A stretch of 64,000 nucleotides of DNA from Epiperipatus broadwayi. Its lineage: Eukaryota; Onychophora; Udeonychophora; Euonychophora; Peripatidae. Positions within the stretch are counted from its first letter, which is position 1, and each line of letters begins with the position of its first letter. Below the pieces are notes generated by a model. The model was given only the letters and a program-made list of their open reading frames with translations, had not been told where the DNA came from and made no database searches. Shown here piece by piece: positions 24,612 to 37,539 of the stretch. The stretch covers positions 1,312,008-1,376,007 of the forward strand of contig JAQFVV010006232.1 in assembly GCA_028023455.1 (NCBI GenBank), in the 5' to 3' direction. Made by a program: the position numbers and the translations under genes.

Positions 24612-25160
24612 TTATTTTTTATTAATTTCATTCAAATCTGAATCATGTTCAAAATCTACTAATACTTGAAACCGATTTGTAAGTTCTAATTTAAATTCAT
24701 TAGAATGTTTCTGAAGATTAGAAATATCAACTGTAAATATTGTTTTTCTTAATAATTTTTGTCTCTCTAGTTTTGCATTAACACATATCTTACATCTTAC
24801 TAGTCGATGACCATTTTCTGTGTTAAATTTATTAAGAACATTACCATCTTGAAATATGTATTTTCTGTTAGTCAAAATATAATCCAATTCTGCTGTGCCT
24901 TCATTTGGATGCTTCCATATTCATTTCCTTTTAACATTTTTCTCAAAAAAAAAAACATTTCATAACATACAGTTTTTTTCTTCTGCAAACTCCACAAGTC
25001 TATGTCCTCTCTTATTTCTATTACCATAACCAAAATTACCTACAGCACTTTCTTCTTTCATTTATTTACCAATTCTAGTATTAAAGTCTCCCATTTAATA
25101 TAAGACAGTTCTTCTAATTTTTGCAATTTTCCTTCACTTGAAAGTGATCTACAGTTGTAA
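24612..25160 (-). pseudogene. RTE endonuclease (APE-type) remnant
   Basis: Minus-strand reading at about 25155 starts with GTYNCRSLSSEGKL, the usual beginning of the APE-type endonuclease. It then jumps directly to GDFNTRIG, so roughly the middle of the domain is deleted. It continues NFGYGNRNKRGHRLVEF and reaches DYILTNRKYIF. Two tryptophan positions have become stops around 24925-24960. The catalytic SDH motif of the family appears as NGHRLV (about 24798-24815), so the aspartate is lost while the histidine remains. This domain would nick target DNA in an active element. Confidence 0.82.
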
Positions 25161-25262
25161 GTTCCTAAATAAAAAGTTATCATTAAATGGCAGCCTGAGT
25201 CTGCAATCAGGGGATTCTTAGCACCCTCTGCCTTCAGCCATCAACCGCCATCTTGGTTGGTG

Positions 25263-25981
25263 ACTTTACAGCCCCCTGGGAATAAGGGCCATGATTTATT
25301 TTTGTCTGTCATAATTGTATATATGTATTGGAAAAATATTTATTATTTACACAAACATTTATTATGTCTTATCAGGCAACTGAGAAGAAATACCATGGTG
25401 TTTCTTGATCTTAAACTCAGAGATAAAAAGCCAATAAACTCACCATGCTGGCTAATGCATTTTAGTGAACAGCCCATTCATGTTCATATACTATATGAAT
25501 AATCATATAGTAATAACAGCTGAAATGACAAGAACATATGGAGTGGACAATAAAAAATTTCCCTGCTCGGTTCCTTTAAGGCCTCCAAGAGAACTCAATG
25601 GGTCTCCTTTCAGTTAATAGCAAACTCCTTTCTGTAGCCATATATATATACAAATTCTTGAAATACATGAATAATGTTATTTGATGGGTGTTAGTTCAAT
25701 ATGAAGATGCATCATGGAAATCATTTGATTTTTTTTAGATATTTTACTTATATATTTTAAGAATAGGTGGTGAAGTAGAAGTTTTAAAAATAACATGAAA
25801 AAATGTTACTCATGGAAAATAAAATTAAGCTGAGTTAACTGAGGGTAAAATTAAGCTACTGATAATCTCTAATTTAATAAATGGATAGTGTTAATGTTAT
25901 GGTGTGGAAAGATTGACACTTCTAAATCAAAGTGCAACATTTTATGCATGTATATTTTCTATACTAAATTTCATGAAATCA
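25263..25981. other. Unassigned stretch
   Basis: Contains a slightly GC-richer part up to about 25630 with no recognisable domain, possibly flanking or 5' sequence of the RTE element. The rest is AT-rich. Small frames here show no motif. Confidence 0.4.
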
Positions 25982-26158
25982 GACAAGACTTGAACTCAGA
26001 CTTTCAAGCTCCCTACAACTATCCACTCCATCTTATACAAATGATACACATGACCACATACATGTCAATATGATAAATGATCTCCAATATACATATTTCA
26101 TGCTGATCTTGCACTCATCAGTAGTTCTATGATCACCATCTTCCATACATATATACAA
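25982..26158 (-). mobile_element. tRNA-derived SINE, copy 1
   Basis: On the minus strand the order is a leader with cactgatgagtgcaagatc-like blocks, ttggagatcattta, catgt(at)gtggtcatgtgtatc, then an A-box-like gatggagtggatagttg and a B-box-like GAGTTCAAGTC at 25985-25996. The same order of blocks occurs at 39778-39960, and the tRNA-like part also at 8484-8648. The body is no real tRNA gene because it has no acceptor stem. Confidence 0.65.
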
Positions 26159-26466
26159 TCAGTACTCAGTTTCTATTAAGATAACAAATCTTCCTATTTT
26201 ATTTTTATATTAAATATTCAGTTAGCCAGAGTATAAAAAAACATTTATATATCTTAATAATTTATTACCTTAATTAATAGTTTTTCTTATTTACATTTTA
26301 TTGATTACAAAAGTTAAGCTAATGCCAATAAACATTAATTGGTTAAGTCACTATATTTATTTATTTGAATTAATAAATTGGCACTCAACGTTATTAATAT
26401 TTATTTATTAAATTAATAAAATTTACATACAAATTTATTAATTTCAAAACTCCCCAAATATATATT
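26159..26466. other. AT-rich noncoding stretch, nothing recognised
   Basis: Short interval of AT-rich sequence with no open frame or repeat of note. Confidence 0.5.
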
Positions 26467-28060
26467 GTAACGGGCAAACGATCTTTGACTCGCATATCCT
26501 GATCCCGAGGGCGCCACTAGTCCGAAAATCAGAACTAGATATTTATTTTAAGGATGGACAGGATATGCGAATCTGAATGCGCCGTACTAAACTCAGGGAG
26601 AAACAAGATATCTTAAATATTGCTTAGACAGTTGAGAAATAAAAGTACCAAGACAAACGTCAGCCAAATAAATTTAAACAATTTAGTAATTTTATTAAAA
26701 GTTGGACAATAGAGTGAAGACATCTAGCAACGAATACAAAAGTGACTTATATTAACATAAGCATATTTACCAGAGAGTGCACATGAGTACAGCAAACACG
26801 AAAACATTAAACACTTTGGCAGCAAAATTCTCTCACCTAAAAATATAAGAAATGGGTAGGATAATAGCTTCCTGCTGGCAATTTATAAAACTACAAAAAA
26901 AAAAAAACCCCACAACTCTAGCTTCCTGATTCAGATATATTAAAACAATTATGGTCTTGTAGGAAATCAACAAAACCAGCGTGGATGATAGATCAGTAGC
27001 ATTCTAACTACTGACATTATAATGCCGCAGGACTGCTGCATGTAATACTACTTTTAAAGCAAACATGGTTGATTTCACATACAAGACAGCAAAAAGATAT
27101 TTGATTACGATACTTACGCAATCCAGAAAGAAATGACTACTTTCAGAAAACTTGAAGAAATAATTTGATAAATAGCCAGCAAAAAGATTTTGTTGTTTGC
27201 AAAAAGTGCAAACCAAACATGTTTAAAAATTCATTATTTTACAACAACAACTAAGGCCTGGTGAGTGAATAAGAACTGCCAAAGCATTTTTGCAATAGTT
27301 AATGAAATCATTAGGCATATATTAAACATATAAAATATAATCTCTCAATGCATCCCTGATAAATGAAAATTGAAAACAAACTTGCAATCTGAAAACTAAG
27401 ATTCCAAGACACACTTTAAATACTAGATAAAGTACATACAGATAATAAATAATTAAAAATAATTAATACAACTTTAAAACATACTTATCATTAGATTGAG
27501 TAGAGATTTAATTAAACACAATTTATTTACCCTGGCTAGAATAAGGAAAAGTTTATCTTACGATAAGGCAGAGTTCTAGTAATTTTCTGATGAGTGTGCA
27601 CTTTTAAAAACAGTTCATCTTTCAGGTGACTTCTCTTTATGACAAAGGCAAGTGTTGATGCAAATTGGGGATCTGGCTTAGGTTAGAGTTTTATGGCATC
27701 ATGAAAGAACAGCCTATAGCCCGAGGCTCATCCTTATTTGAATTAGCAATGCATCTTATGGTCTCCAATACATACAGCAGCATTTGTTATCATCATGAAG
27801 GCAAATTTCAAAAATCTCTTAAATGTTCAAACTGCGATTAATATGAAGTTCCACGAAGCTGCACCAAGCACACTTAAAAATCTTGTTAGTCTAGAAAAAT
27901 AGCAACCACCCCTTTTTTGGTGGGCTATAGTTACCTCACTACATTTCCCATGAAAAACCTTCCTTGTTGTTTCTAATTCTATATCTCAGGCAGGGCAAAT
28001 ATTAATTTCCCGCTCAATCTAATTTAAGAATTCCAACCAGGGATTATTGTAACCAAAATA
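26467..28060. other. GC-richer unassigned block starting TGTAACGGGC
   Basis: Composition changes sharply from (AT)n to a block starting TGTAACGGGCAAACG directly after atatatat. An imperfect hairpin is formed by cgcatatcctg (26488-26498) and caggatatgcg (about 26557-26570), with gcgccact in the loop. A TGTAAC start is common for Ty3-type LTRs, and several other AT runs in the window are followed by TGTAAC. No primer-binding site, polypurine tract, second LTR or coding domain was found, so an LTR origin is only a possibility. Small frames inside have no motif. Confidence 0.35.
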
Positions 28061-28949
28061 ACAAATACAAAACTAAATCTTCGCTTTTTAGAATTTACTT
28101 TAAAAATAATTAAAATAAAAGCAACAGGAATATATAATTAGCAAGCTTACCTGTTTTTAATCAAATTGATTAAAACAGGCAGTGAAAGTAAACTATTTTA
28201 AAATCAATTTTATAAACAAAGTAGTGAAAGTAATCTATAGTATTTTAAAATCAATTCTATAAACATTAAATAATCTATTTTAAAATATAAATGCGTATGT
28301 ATTTTGAATAATAATAAAAAAAATTAGCATTAGACATTTAATGAAAATGAAGTTGTTTTCCCTTTTTAATTTTAGTAATAAAACCATTGAATCGGAAATC
28401 AATCTGGTTCAATATATATATAATTTAATAATATATGAATAAATTATTAATAATAAATTAATTGTTGATAAATATGTAAATAAATTAATAATTTTTATAT
28501 TATATGCAGATCTATTTTAGTTCTTTAATTTTTTATACACTTTTACTTAAGTTATTTTATTATTTGGACTGTTAGTTTGTCTAAGAAATCTTGCAATGCA
28601 ATTTTTATTCAGCTCCCAATTTCCAATCTAACTGAAACTTTACACACATATGTATTCTTGATGGCAATACATATTTTCACATTTCCAAATAATTTTAACA
28701 AAAAAATAAATAAATAATATATTTTAATGATATATAAGACAATAATTTTTATGGTATTGCCATATAGTATTTTTATGGTATTGCCATATAGTAGTATTAA
28801 ATTATGTCTGAACTATCTCCATTAGTCATTTTTAGAGCTATATAAAACTATAATAGATAAAAATTATTTAAAGAAAGCTTTTATTTACCTAAATGAGCTA
28901 AAAAGTATTTAAAATACAAAATAAAAAAAATAATTTTTCTTCAGTGTTA
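28061..28949. other. AT-rich stretch with a 24-base tandem duplication
   Basis: No gene. Two perfect copies of a 24-base unit containing atggtattgccatata lie at 28746-28793; each unit is itself partly palindromic (tatggtattgccata). Confidence 0.7.
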
Positions 28950-29143
28950 ATAAATAAAAGTAGGGGCATAATCCTATTTAAAATTTTATCAATGCCAATC
29001 TATTATTCAGATTTCTTGCAATTAATGCCTACTTTCTTCTATCAATGTCAAGTAGGTATTAATTGCAAGTAATCTGATAGACATATTGGCATTGATATAA
29101 TTTTCAAATATGATTATCCCATGTTTTTATTTGTGAAAAATTA
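28950..29143. mobile_element. MITE-like hairpin, copy 1
   Basis: Long imperfect terminal inverted repeats. The left side has aataaaa-ta-gggcataatc, ttatcaatgccaat, cagatt-cttgcaattaa and tgcctactt. The right side carries the reverse complements up to about 29143. The loop is short (near 29035-29045). No coding capacity. Direct target repeats were not identified with confidence. Confidence 0.65.
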
Positions 29144-29254
29144 AACCTAGTGGAATTAAACTGCATCTAAACTTTTTATATTCATACCTTAGGAAATATA
29201 CATAAAAAATATAAAAAAGATAAAAAAGTAAAAGTAGAAAAATAGTCATGTTTG

Positions 29255-29390
29255 AACTGTATCAATATCAATCTATTCAGCAAAAACTTGAAACTAATAC
29301 TCACATGACATTACAAGACAGTGGATCATAGTGCAAGTGATTTGATGAATAAATTGGCATTGATATAATTTTGAAATATATCACACATGA
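29255..29390. mobile_element. MITE-like hairpin, diverged copy 2
   Basis: Keeps the outer blocks of copy 1 in the same order (tatcaatatcaatctattcag on the left; caagtgatttgat, attggcattgatataatttt on the right) but has a different, less paired centre. It lies about 110 bases from copy 1. Confidence 0.5.
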
Positions 29391-30093
29391 TTTCATTTCT
29401 GAAAGTAATATATGTTTTTTTTATAATGCATTTATGTGAATAAAAATAATTTTTCAATTCATTTTTTTCTAAATCTAAACTAACGTTTTTAAAGAGAAGT
29501 ACATTAAGAAATCAATTCACAACTACATGATATCATGACATTCTGTAATGATGCTGTTTCAGCTTTAATTCACATCAGTTCAATTGTTTTAGTGCTATTT
29601 TGATAGTTTTATGTTCAATTAATGACACAAATTGAAACTAAAGTAAATACTGATTTATTAGCTAAAACTGTTTCACAAAAGTAAGCTGTAATAGCACTAA
29701 TATATTTGGCATTTTAGGTGGTACAATGACATTGTTATTCTTACTTTTCTATGTTGTTTCAAAGTGTTGTATATGTTAAGTTATGATATATGTCAGACCA
29801 CAGTGATTCTTTCTAAGAAGCTTTCATTATTAATGTATTAATTTTAAAAAATTTCCAAGAAATGACTGCAGTACATGGATCTTGGCATGTGATTGACAGT
29901 TCATTCTATTGTTCTTACAAAGCTATGAAGGAGATAGTGATTTATGATTGGCTGATACTTTAGATTCATTTCCCCTGCAGCTAAATGCCACACAAAATGT
30001 GATTTCCAGTAATTGTTAATGGTTATGGTGCAATATTTTTATAAAAGACATTATTAAACTAAAAATTATGTCACTATGGGAGAAGAGTTGGAC

Positions 30094-30448
30094 TTTAAAA
30101 ACATTTTGCTCTTAGTGTGTATACAATGTGCAATATGAAAACTGGAAATTACCACAGATAAGCCATTAGAGAGAAAAAGAAAATCATTTTTGTAAAAACT
30201 ATAAGTGAAATATATTAATAACAATTAATAATTTATTAATTTTTATATATTTTTTTCTTTCTTTAATGATAACTAATTCTAAATATATCATTTTTAATAA
30301 CTTAAATTTTAATATTTACTATTTTATTCTTTTAACTTTTTTTGAATGAATATCGTGAAGCCACTAATGATGTTTGCCTTTGTTATTGATAAAACATTTA
30401 GTTAAATATTTATCTTCACAATTTTACAATATAAATTTTTCATGTTTT
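30094..30448. repeat. Dispersed repeat, copy 1 (about 350 bases)
   Basis: Direct repeat of 32707-33055 with the same blocks in order: tgtatacaa-gt-caatatgaaaa, ggaaattacca, agccattagag, aaatcatttttgtaaaaact, taacaattaataattta and ttctaaatatatcattttt. Class unknown, no coding frame. Confidence 0.8.
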
Positions 30449-31060
30449 AATATATTGTAATTGGTTACACCCCTTCCCTATATTTTTACTAAGTTCAACC
30501 TGCTCTATCTTTATTTAAACAATTTTTATATGACATATTATCAAATAGTATTAATTGTTAATATACAAATGAAACATTAATTTTGCCAAGATGGACTTGT
30601 AGCAACCATAGCCTGGAGACAAGTTATTTTAAAGTTTAATCTCCCAACAATAAGAAAAGACAAAATATAAACATTATTATATAAATATATGAATACCCAG
30701 CTTTAGTTTCTATTAACAACTAATTAATATTTTCCCCATGCAATATAAATATGGACATCAGAGTTTTCCCATTCCATGCACCAATCTTATGCTTGCATAA
30801 GAATTATATTGCCAGAATTTAATGAGTATTTCTTAATGCTCAGCCATTACCTAGCTTATTGAGGATGATAGTCCTGAGAATGCAAGAGATGTGTTACTTT
30901 GGGGGCAGTACACATAAAATTGTTGAATACATAAAACATATACACATTTAAATTAAACTGATAACTCTGAGATAATGAAAATAGATAAGAAAGAAAAGAA
31001 CAACAAAAAATAATAGTGCTCAATTGTTTACTGGGAATATATGCATAAATATATATTTTT
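30449..31060. other. AT-rich noncoding stretch, nothing recognised
   Basis: No open frame with a motif and no strong repeat. Slightly less AT-rich around 30580-30900. Confidence 0.45.
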
Positions 31061-31320
31061 TAACAGATCAAATTATTATTAATTATACCAATTAAACATT
31101 GTCTCTTTATACTTATATATATATAGAAAATTGAACAGATGCATAAATCTCTTTATACTTATATATATATAGAAAATTGAACAGATGCATAAATATATTT
31201 TTAATAGATCAATTTATTATTAATTATACAAATTAAATATTCTCTCTTTACACTTCTATATAGAAAATTAAACAGATACTTAAATATATATTTTTGACAG
31301 ATCAAATTATTATTATATAT
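31061..31320. repeat. Nested tandem repeat
   Basis: A 46-base unit (ctctttatacttata...gcataaat) is repeated perfectly at 31103-31148 and 31149-31194, with a diverged third copy near 31244. A larger flanking unit, agatcaaattattatta..., recurs at about 31066, 31206 and 31300. The perfect pair implies a recent duplication inside an older array. Confidence 0.8.
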
Positions 31321-32106
31321 AAAATTTAACAGAACTAATTACAAGTTATACTGTGACATTACTAAGATGCACAAGACTACATTTGAAATAAAAATAGGTG
31401 TTTGCCTTTTGATCCTTAGGAAGGTTAGATTGTCCATATACAGGAATAAAGTAAGCTTACTTAATAAGTCAGGATCCATAAAGAGTGTCCATCAAGAAAC
31501 TCTCTGTTTATAATTTCTCAGGAAATGATAGCATGCCAAATGATTGAAGTGGCAAAGGTATATGGATAAGATTCCTAAAGTTTGAACCATCACCAGACTA
31601 TGAAGCAGCTTGGATTTACTTCATCAGGTTGTGGAAGTGAAAACCCAGCATGTCATTGGTTTCACCCAACATACTCATTTCAGCTAACATATATTTTTCT
31701 TTTAATCTTGTAGGTACAAAAATTAATCACACTTGTAATAATAGCTTAAAGTTCTATTTAATATCAAATATGAATCAAAAGCAAAAGATCTTACATTATT
31801 CTCATTTGCTATTTGTATCCTTTTTTGATTTTTCTCAAAGCTTTCTTTTGTTCTCAGGCCTCAATTCCCATTATTCTTCCAAATGATCTACATTTAAAAT
31901 TTTATCCTACTCAAACTTTACAGCCCTGGACATTACGATATTAAATCCACAACCCTTTGTCTTTAGTTTTTTCTTTTATAAAAGAAAAGCTTTTAGCATG
32001 TTTTTATCAGATTTACAATTTTGTTAAACATTTTAAAAAACATAACTTTAAACAAGATTTGCCATAACAGCATTCCATATACAAAAACAAAAGCTGTTTC
32101 ATTTTC

Positions 32107-32486
32107 TTATCTTCTTAAATAAGCATTTATTTTATAACGTCTTGCGTGCGATTATAATTACGATAGAATGACAGCCTGTTAAGCTAATTGCGCAGACGCT
32201 GTGAGAATGTTATTAATAAATGAATACCTTCGAACAACCACATGATATAGTATTTGTATAAGAGTAAAAATCATTTGCGCAGACGCTGTGAGAATGTTAT
32301 TAATAAATGAATACCTTCGAACAACCACATGATATAGTATTTGTATAAGAGTAAAATTCCTTTTTACTCTTATACAAATACTATATCATGTGGTTGTTTG
32401 AAGGTATTCATTTATTAATAACATTCTCACAGCGTCTGCGCAATTAGCTTAACAGGCTGTCATTCTATCGTAATTATCTTCTTAAA
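32107..32486. mobile_element. Hairpin element with one arm duplicated
   Basis: The left arm starts about 32153 (taattacgatagaatgacag), passes gcgcagacgctgtgagaatg, and reaches agagtaaaa at 32269. The part from gcgcagacg to agtaaaa is then repeated directly at 32275-32355. After a few bases the complete arm follows in inverse orientation to about 32476. Arms are almost identical. The bases ttatcttcttaaa occur outside both ends (32107-32119 and about 32474-32486) and may be a target duplication, although extra bases lie between the left copy and the left arm. No coding capacity. Confidence 0.75.
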
Positions 32487-32706
32487 ACAAAATTAGATAT
32501 AGAATAAAGTTTATATGTTAAATATATATTTTTTCTAGAATATTCTTTTACATGCACTTTTTTTTCTTAATATACACACACATATTCCCTTAAAATGAAT
32601 TGAGCACAATCCTCCCCCCTAGGATTGCTTTGGTTAATTCATATATACATTAAAAGGTATTTACATATGCTTGACTAAATGAAAGTCTCTTTTGATCTTG
32701 AAATGG

Positions 32707-33055
32707 TTTAAAAAGACAGCTTTTGGTGTGTATACAAAGTACAATATGAAAACTGGAAATTACCATAGAAAAGCCATTAGAGGAAAAAGGAAAATCATTT
32801 TTGTAAAAACTGTAAGAGAAATATTTTAATAACAATTAATAATTTAGTAAATTTTATAATTTTTATTGTTTCTTTAATGATAACTAATTCTAAATATATC
32901 ATTTTTAATAACTTAAAATCTAATGTCTACTATTTCATTCTTTTAACATTTTTTAATGGATATTGTAAAGCCAATAATGAGGTTTCCTTTTCTTAATAAG
33001 CCCTTTAGTTAGATATTTATTTTCACAATTTTAAAATATGAATTTTTCATGTTTT
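32707..33055. repeat. Dispersed repeat, copy 2
   Basis: Second copy of the unit at 30094-30448, about 2.6 kb away in the same direction, with frequent single-base differences and short indels, so not a recent segmental duplication. Confidence 0.8.
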
Positions 33056-36000
33056 AGAATTTTAATTATTAGAAAGCTTAAATTTTTATATTGTCTATAA
33101 ATAAATTTTATAATATATGTAAAAAAGATTTAAAATTACAAAAAAAAAATTAAACATGGCATGATATTAAAAATATTCATAGCTAGAATCTATTAAAAAA
33201 AATTAAGTATCAGGTTGACACTGAAAGACATTTAAAGATAAAGAGATACATATAGGACTATTATAAACAAACTAACAAACATCTAGAATGTTGCTGATAG
33301 ATTCTTTGATCTTGGAGATACAAAACTTGTAATCTCTTCAAGAGCAAAATAGTGTATATTTTCTCTAATTTATTAAAATATTTATGATTATTTTTACAAA
33401 ATATTTGTATAGTAATTATTAAAAAAAAAATTTGTGCTTAAATTTAATTTTAAAAAAAAATTTAATGTCAAGAAAGGGAAAGTAATAATAGAAATGAAAC
33501 TATGATCATTATCCTCAGTCAAATATCATAGTATCAAATAATCATAAATGCCATTTTAAATTTTAAAACAAAATTTGATAGTTTTATAATGAATTAATAA
33601 AAATTCATTGACATTTAAATAATGAAATTTAATCAAGAAAAAATTGTTTATTTTTTCATTGACTTCACTACAATTGTCCAATAAGAAAAAAACTTATTCT
33701 CATTATATATTATACTTTTTTTTTTCTATATTTGTAAATTTCAGATATGATTATTAGAATGTTTTCTGTTGTAAATTTATATTTGTAATAAATCAAGTAC
33801 AAATTATTGCTTCATAATATTGAAGAAACATTTTAATACTAAAATAAAATGTTGAATTATTTAAAATTGAAACTAGGGGATATTGAAAAAATATTGAAAT
33901 GCAGAATACATAAAAGTACTAGCATTTTATTTATTTAAGATTCCAATAATAGCTTAATTGCATAGATGATTAAGGTAAAATCTTTTTAACTTTCCTACTT
34001 TATTTTTTCTTAGTGTTCTCTAATTATTGAAATTTGATATGCTGATTTCTTTACTAAGTCATAAAAATTATGAAACAAATAAAATTAATTCTTAAATTCT
34101 TTTGCCTAATTAAAATCTTTAACAATTAAACTATATTCTTATTAATTATGTTTACTTCATCAGTTTCATAATTGTTAAACTTTTACAAGTTGCTTTATTA
34201 TTGTACAACCTTGTTTTATTTTGTCTAATTGATTTTTTTTTAAATAATGTAGTTGAAAGTTATTTATTTCTACTTTATAATTTATTGCTATAACATTTTC
34301 ATCTTTTTTAATATTAATATTTTTTAAACCTTTATTCAATATTTTACTTCTGTGATCATGCCTTCTTTACTCAGACAGTTTTTTTACTATTATATATTAA
34401 ATGAAATCATTTTATTTTTCACTTTTTATTCTCCTACAATTTCTTTTAATTTGTTTTAATTCTCAATTCATTTGTTCATTATAATTTTTACTAGCTTAAT
34501 ATTTTTTTATATTTTTTATTAGCATTTTATTTAATTATTTATTACCATAAACGAAATATAATTCTTCTTTTTTTAAAAAATCTCTTACTTATTTCATGAT
34601 ATCAATACTTAAGAGAGCATTCACTTAATTTTGAATTAAATAATTTTCAAAAGTTTATTATATTTATTTTATCAATAAGCCTATTATTATGTATAACTAT
34701 TGATTAAAAAATAAGTTTGATATCCAAGTTATACATCTATATAGTGTTCGTTAGTTAAATAAAAGTTAAAATAAAAATTAAAAAAAAAAACTTCATATAT
34801 ACCTCTCTAAGTTTGCACTAATTAATTATCATGATTAGTAAAATTTTCTTCCCATCCATATTATGCTTAAAAGAGAGTTTGGATAAATGATTTCTATGAT
34901 TAATCTCAAATTGTTACATTAGTTTATGTATATATTTTTTATAATATGCAGAGATCCTTAAAGTTTAATGTACTTTAAATGCTCAGATTGTAGTATCAAA
35001 ATATATAGAGAGGTATTAAGCAATTATTTATCAATAGAAATGAAGACAAAAGTTAATTATTATTATTTTAGAAATAAATAATATCTGAGATATCACAAAA
35101 ACTTAGTTATCTCACAATATTGATTTCAAAATTAAATTCAATTAATAATTTATTATACTACTTACATCATATTGCTATAAATAAATAGATTATTGTATCT
35201 TTATACTAATATATACATTATTCTATTATGAAAAAAACAAATTATTGGTCACATACTCAATATAAAAGTGTGCTATACTTCTTATGATATGCAAAATAAC
35301 TGAAATATTCTTATTTTATAATGACCTTATTCTGAGTATCAAACAATATAATAATTGTTTTTAGTAGAATATTACAGTTTTTACTTTATATCAAATTATA
35401 TATTAAGTCATATGAAACTATCAAGTTTATGATTATGGTATTGCCTTTGAACCAACCATTTTCAATAAAGGTTATATATTTAATGTTACATAAATTGATA
35501 AAATATTACTTTATTCATGAACTAAAATAATCATTGTATTATTATACTGTGACCTGGAATAGTATCATATCAAATAATTTAGGATGTTCCAAAGACATCA
35601 TTGTATGAACCATATGATTGCTGGAATAGCTAATGATGAATTACACCAAATATAAAATAAAAAATCCTAAGAACCACTGTTTTGCTTCTTGTAATTAAAT
35701 GTACATTATTTGTAATTATAATAAGAACTACTGTAATGTTAATATGAATTTTCTGACTACATTTTAATGAGAGCTGTTGTCATTATAGTTGCAATTATTA
35801 ACTTTATATAAATTTATTTGTCATTATAATGTATGTCACAAAAAATAAAAAAGCTTGTTAAATAACTAATTATAGAAGTCATCTTCCAGAATTTCTGAAA
35901 AAAAAATACATTATTAGGTTTATGATTTCCACATGATTAAATGTTTGAACTGTTTGTATCTTTATTTTTTTTCTCTAAGTAAAAATATTTACTATTTTCC

Positions 36001-37539
36001 TTCCAGTATGGGCTAGTTGGGTTAACATGGCTTTACTAGGAAACTTCTAACTAAAACAAAAATAATTTCCATCACTTTACTAAATTCTAAAAATTTTCAA
36101 GTTTTGCCTTAACAGGTTTTAAACTCAAGATAAAGGTATGATGGGTAAATATAATACAATTACTTTATAAAATGCTTATTATATATAATCAGTCTCTATC
36201 TTGCAAAAAAATGAAGAAATGAAACTTGATGCATGGAGTCTAGAGTTTAAGTTTTGCTAATTTCATCTTATCTAAAATATGAATGTTTGTTTGTAAATGC
36301 ATGCAATAGTGAGAGAGGGAGGTCTGATTTTTTTGGATAGCAGATGTTATGTAATATGATGGAGGTGAGATATAGAATGCACTAATAAAAAGCAAAAGAA
36401 AATGAATGTATGAATATAAAATTACATTATATGTAGTAAAACAAAACAATAAAATTAACCTACAATTTCCAAAATACTAATAATTAAATAAATAAAAATT
36501 ATAGCAGGTTACATTATTACTGCCATTCTGAACAGCATTTTGCAGTTAGAAATGAAAAAAATTAAAGACTCATTTGAGTCAAATAACATTAATATTTCCA
36601 TATGAATGGCCAAACTTCCATAAATTATATATATATTTACATAAATAAATATCTAATAACTAACTTAAATAAAATTGATGATTTGAAGTGAGCTTTTATC
36701 TCTGAGGACAATTTATATATATATATGATACAGAAAATCCTAATTTAAATTTATAAACAAAAAATATGATTAATTATATGTTTATGAAATCCTTATCAAC
36801 TAAAGAATTCATAGATCTCAAGTCAAAAATTTTTACTATGCACAATTTAGCTGGATTTAACATTTTTAGTTAAAAATAACAAATGCTGTATAAATTTCAC
36901 AGTGACAGTTATTTAATATTGAAATGTATGTCAACGAATTTTTAAATGTAGGATAAACTAATGATGATATTTTAAATATATTACACAAGTTCGTTCATAG
37001 ATGGGGGAAAATATTGAAGAGAAAACATGAATTTCATTATTATATATAAATAGTAGAATATATTATATGATTGCATAAGTAATTTCATTTCATTTTAACG
37101 CTACATTTCATGTAGGACTAAATAAATACTAATAGGTTAAAAATTAATTAAAAGAATACTGTTGATAAAATCAACAAATTTAATGATATATATAAAGTAG
37201 TGGGTCAGTATGGATCAAGTTACATTGGTGAGTTAAAATTTGCAATGAAAAAAACTTAGGAACATGAATTACTATATAAGAAGTTATTATTCTATGGATA
37301 AATTTAATAATTTGCTATGGAAGTTTTCTGTTTGGGTAATGTTTTTATTTTGCATATGCTAATTGATTTGAGAAAAAAACAATCAAAAAGGCATGTTTTA
37401 TGGATATGATGGATAATTTATTAAATAAATAATATGCATACATTATAATCATTCGTATTCGAACCTTAATAACATATGACTTTAATGACATTTTCATTTT
37501 TTTATATTAGTAAATAAGCACTTCAGATTTGCTCATATA
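33056..37539. other. AT-rich noncoding stretch, nothing recognised
   Basis: About 4.5 kb of AT-rich DNA. Frames here are short and without motif, for example at 36240-36449. No RNA gene or structured repeat identified by eye. Confidence 0.5.

Larger units (their letters stand above)
22776..25262 (-). mobile_element. RTE-type LINE, decayed
   Basis: The element is on the minus strand with endonuclease, reverse transcriptase and C-terminal parts in order. Its 3' end is a (TGATGG)-like microsatellite at about 22785-22806, and its stop codon falls inside that tail: the last codons read WIDNG, then TGATGATGATGG. RTE-clade elements typically lack poly(A) and end in short tandem repeats, so this fits. 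The 5' end, at about 25262 near a caagatggcgg block, may be original or truncated. Stops, frameshifts and in-frame deletions make it inactive. Confidence 0.85.
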
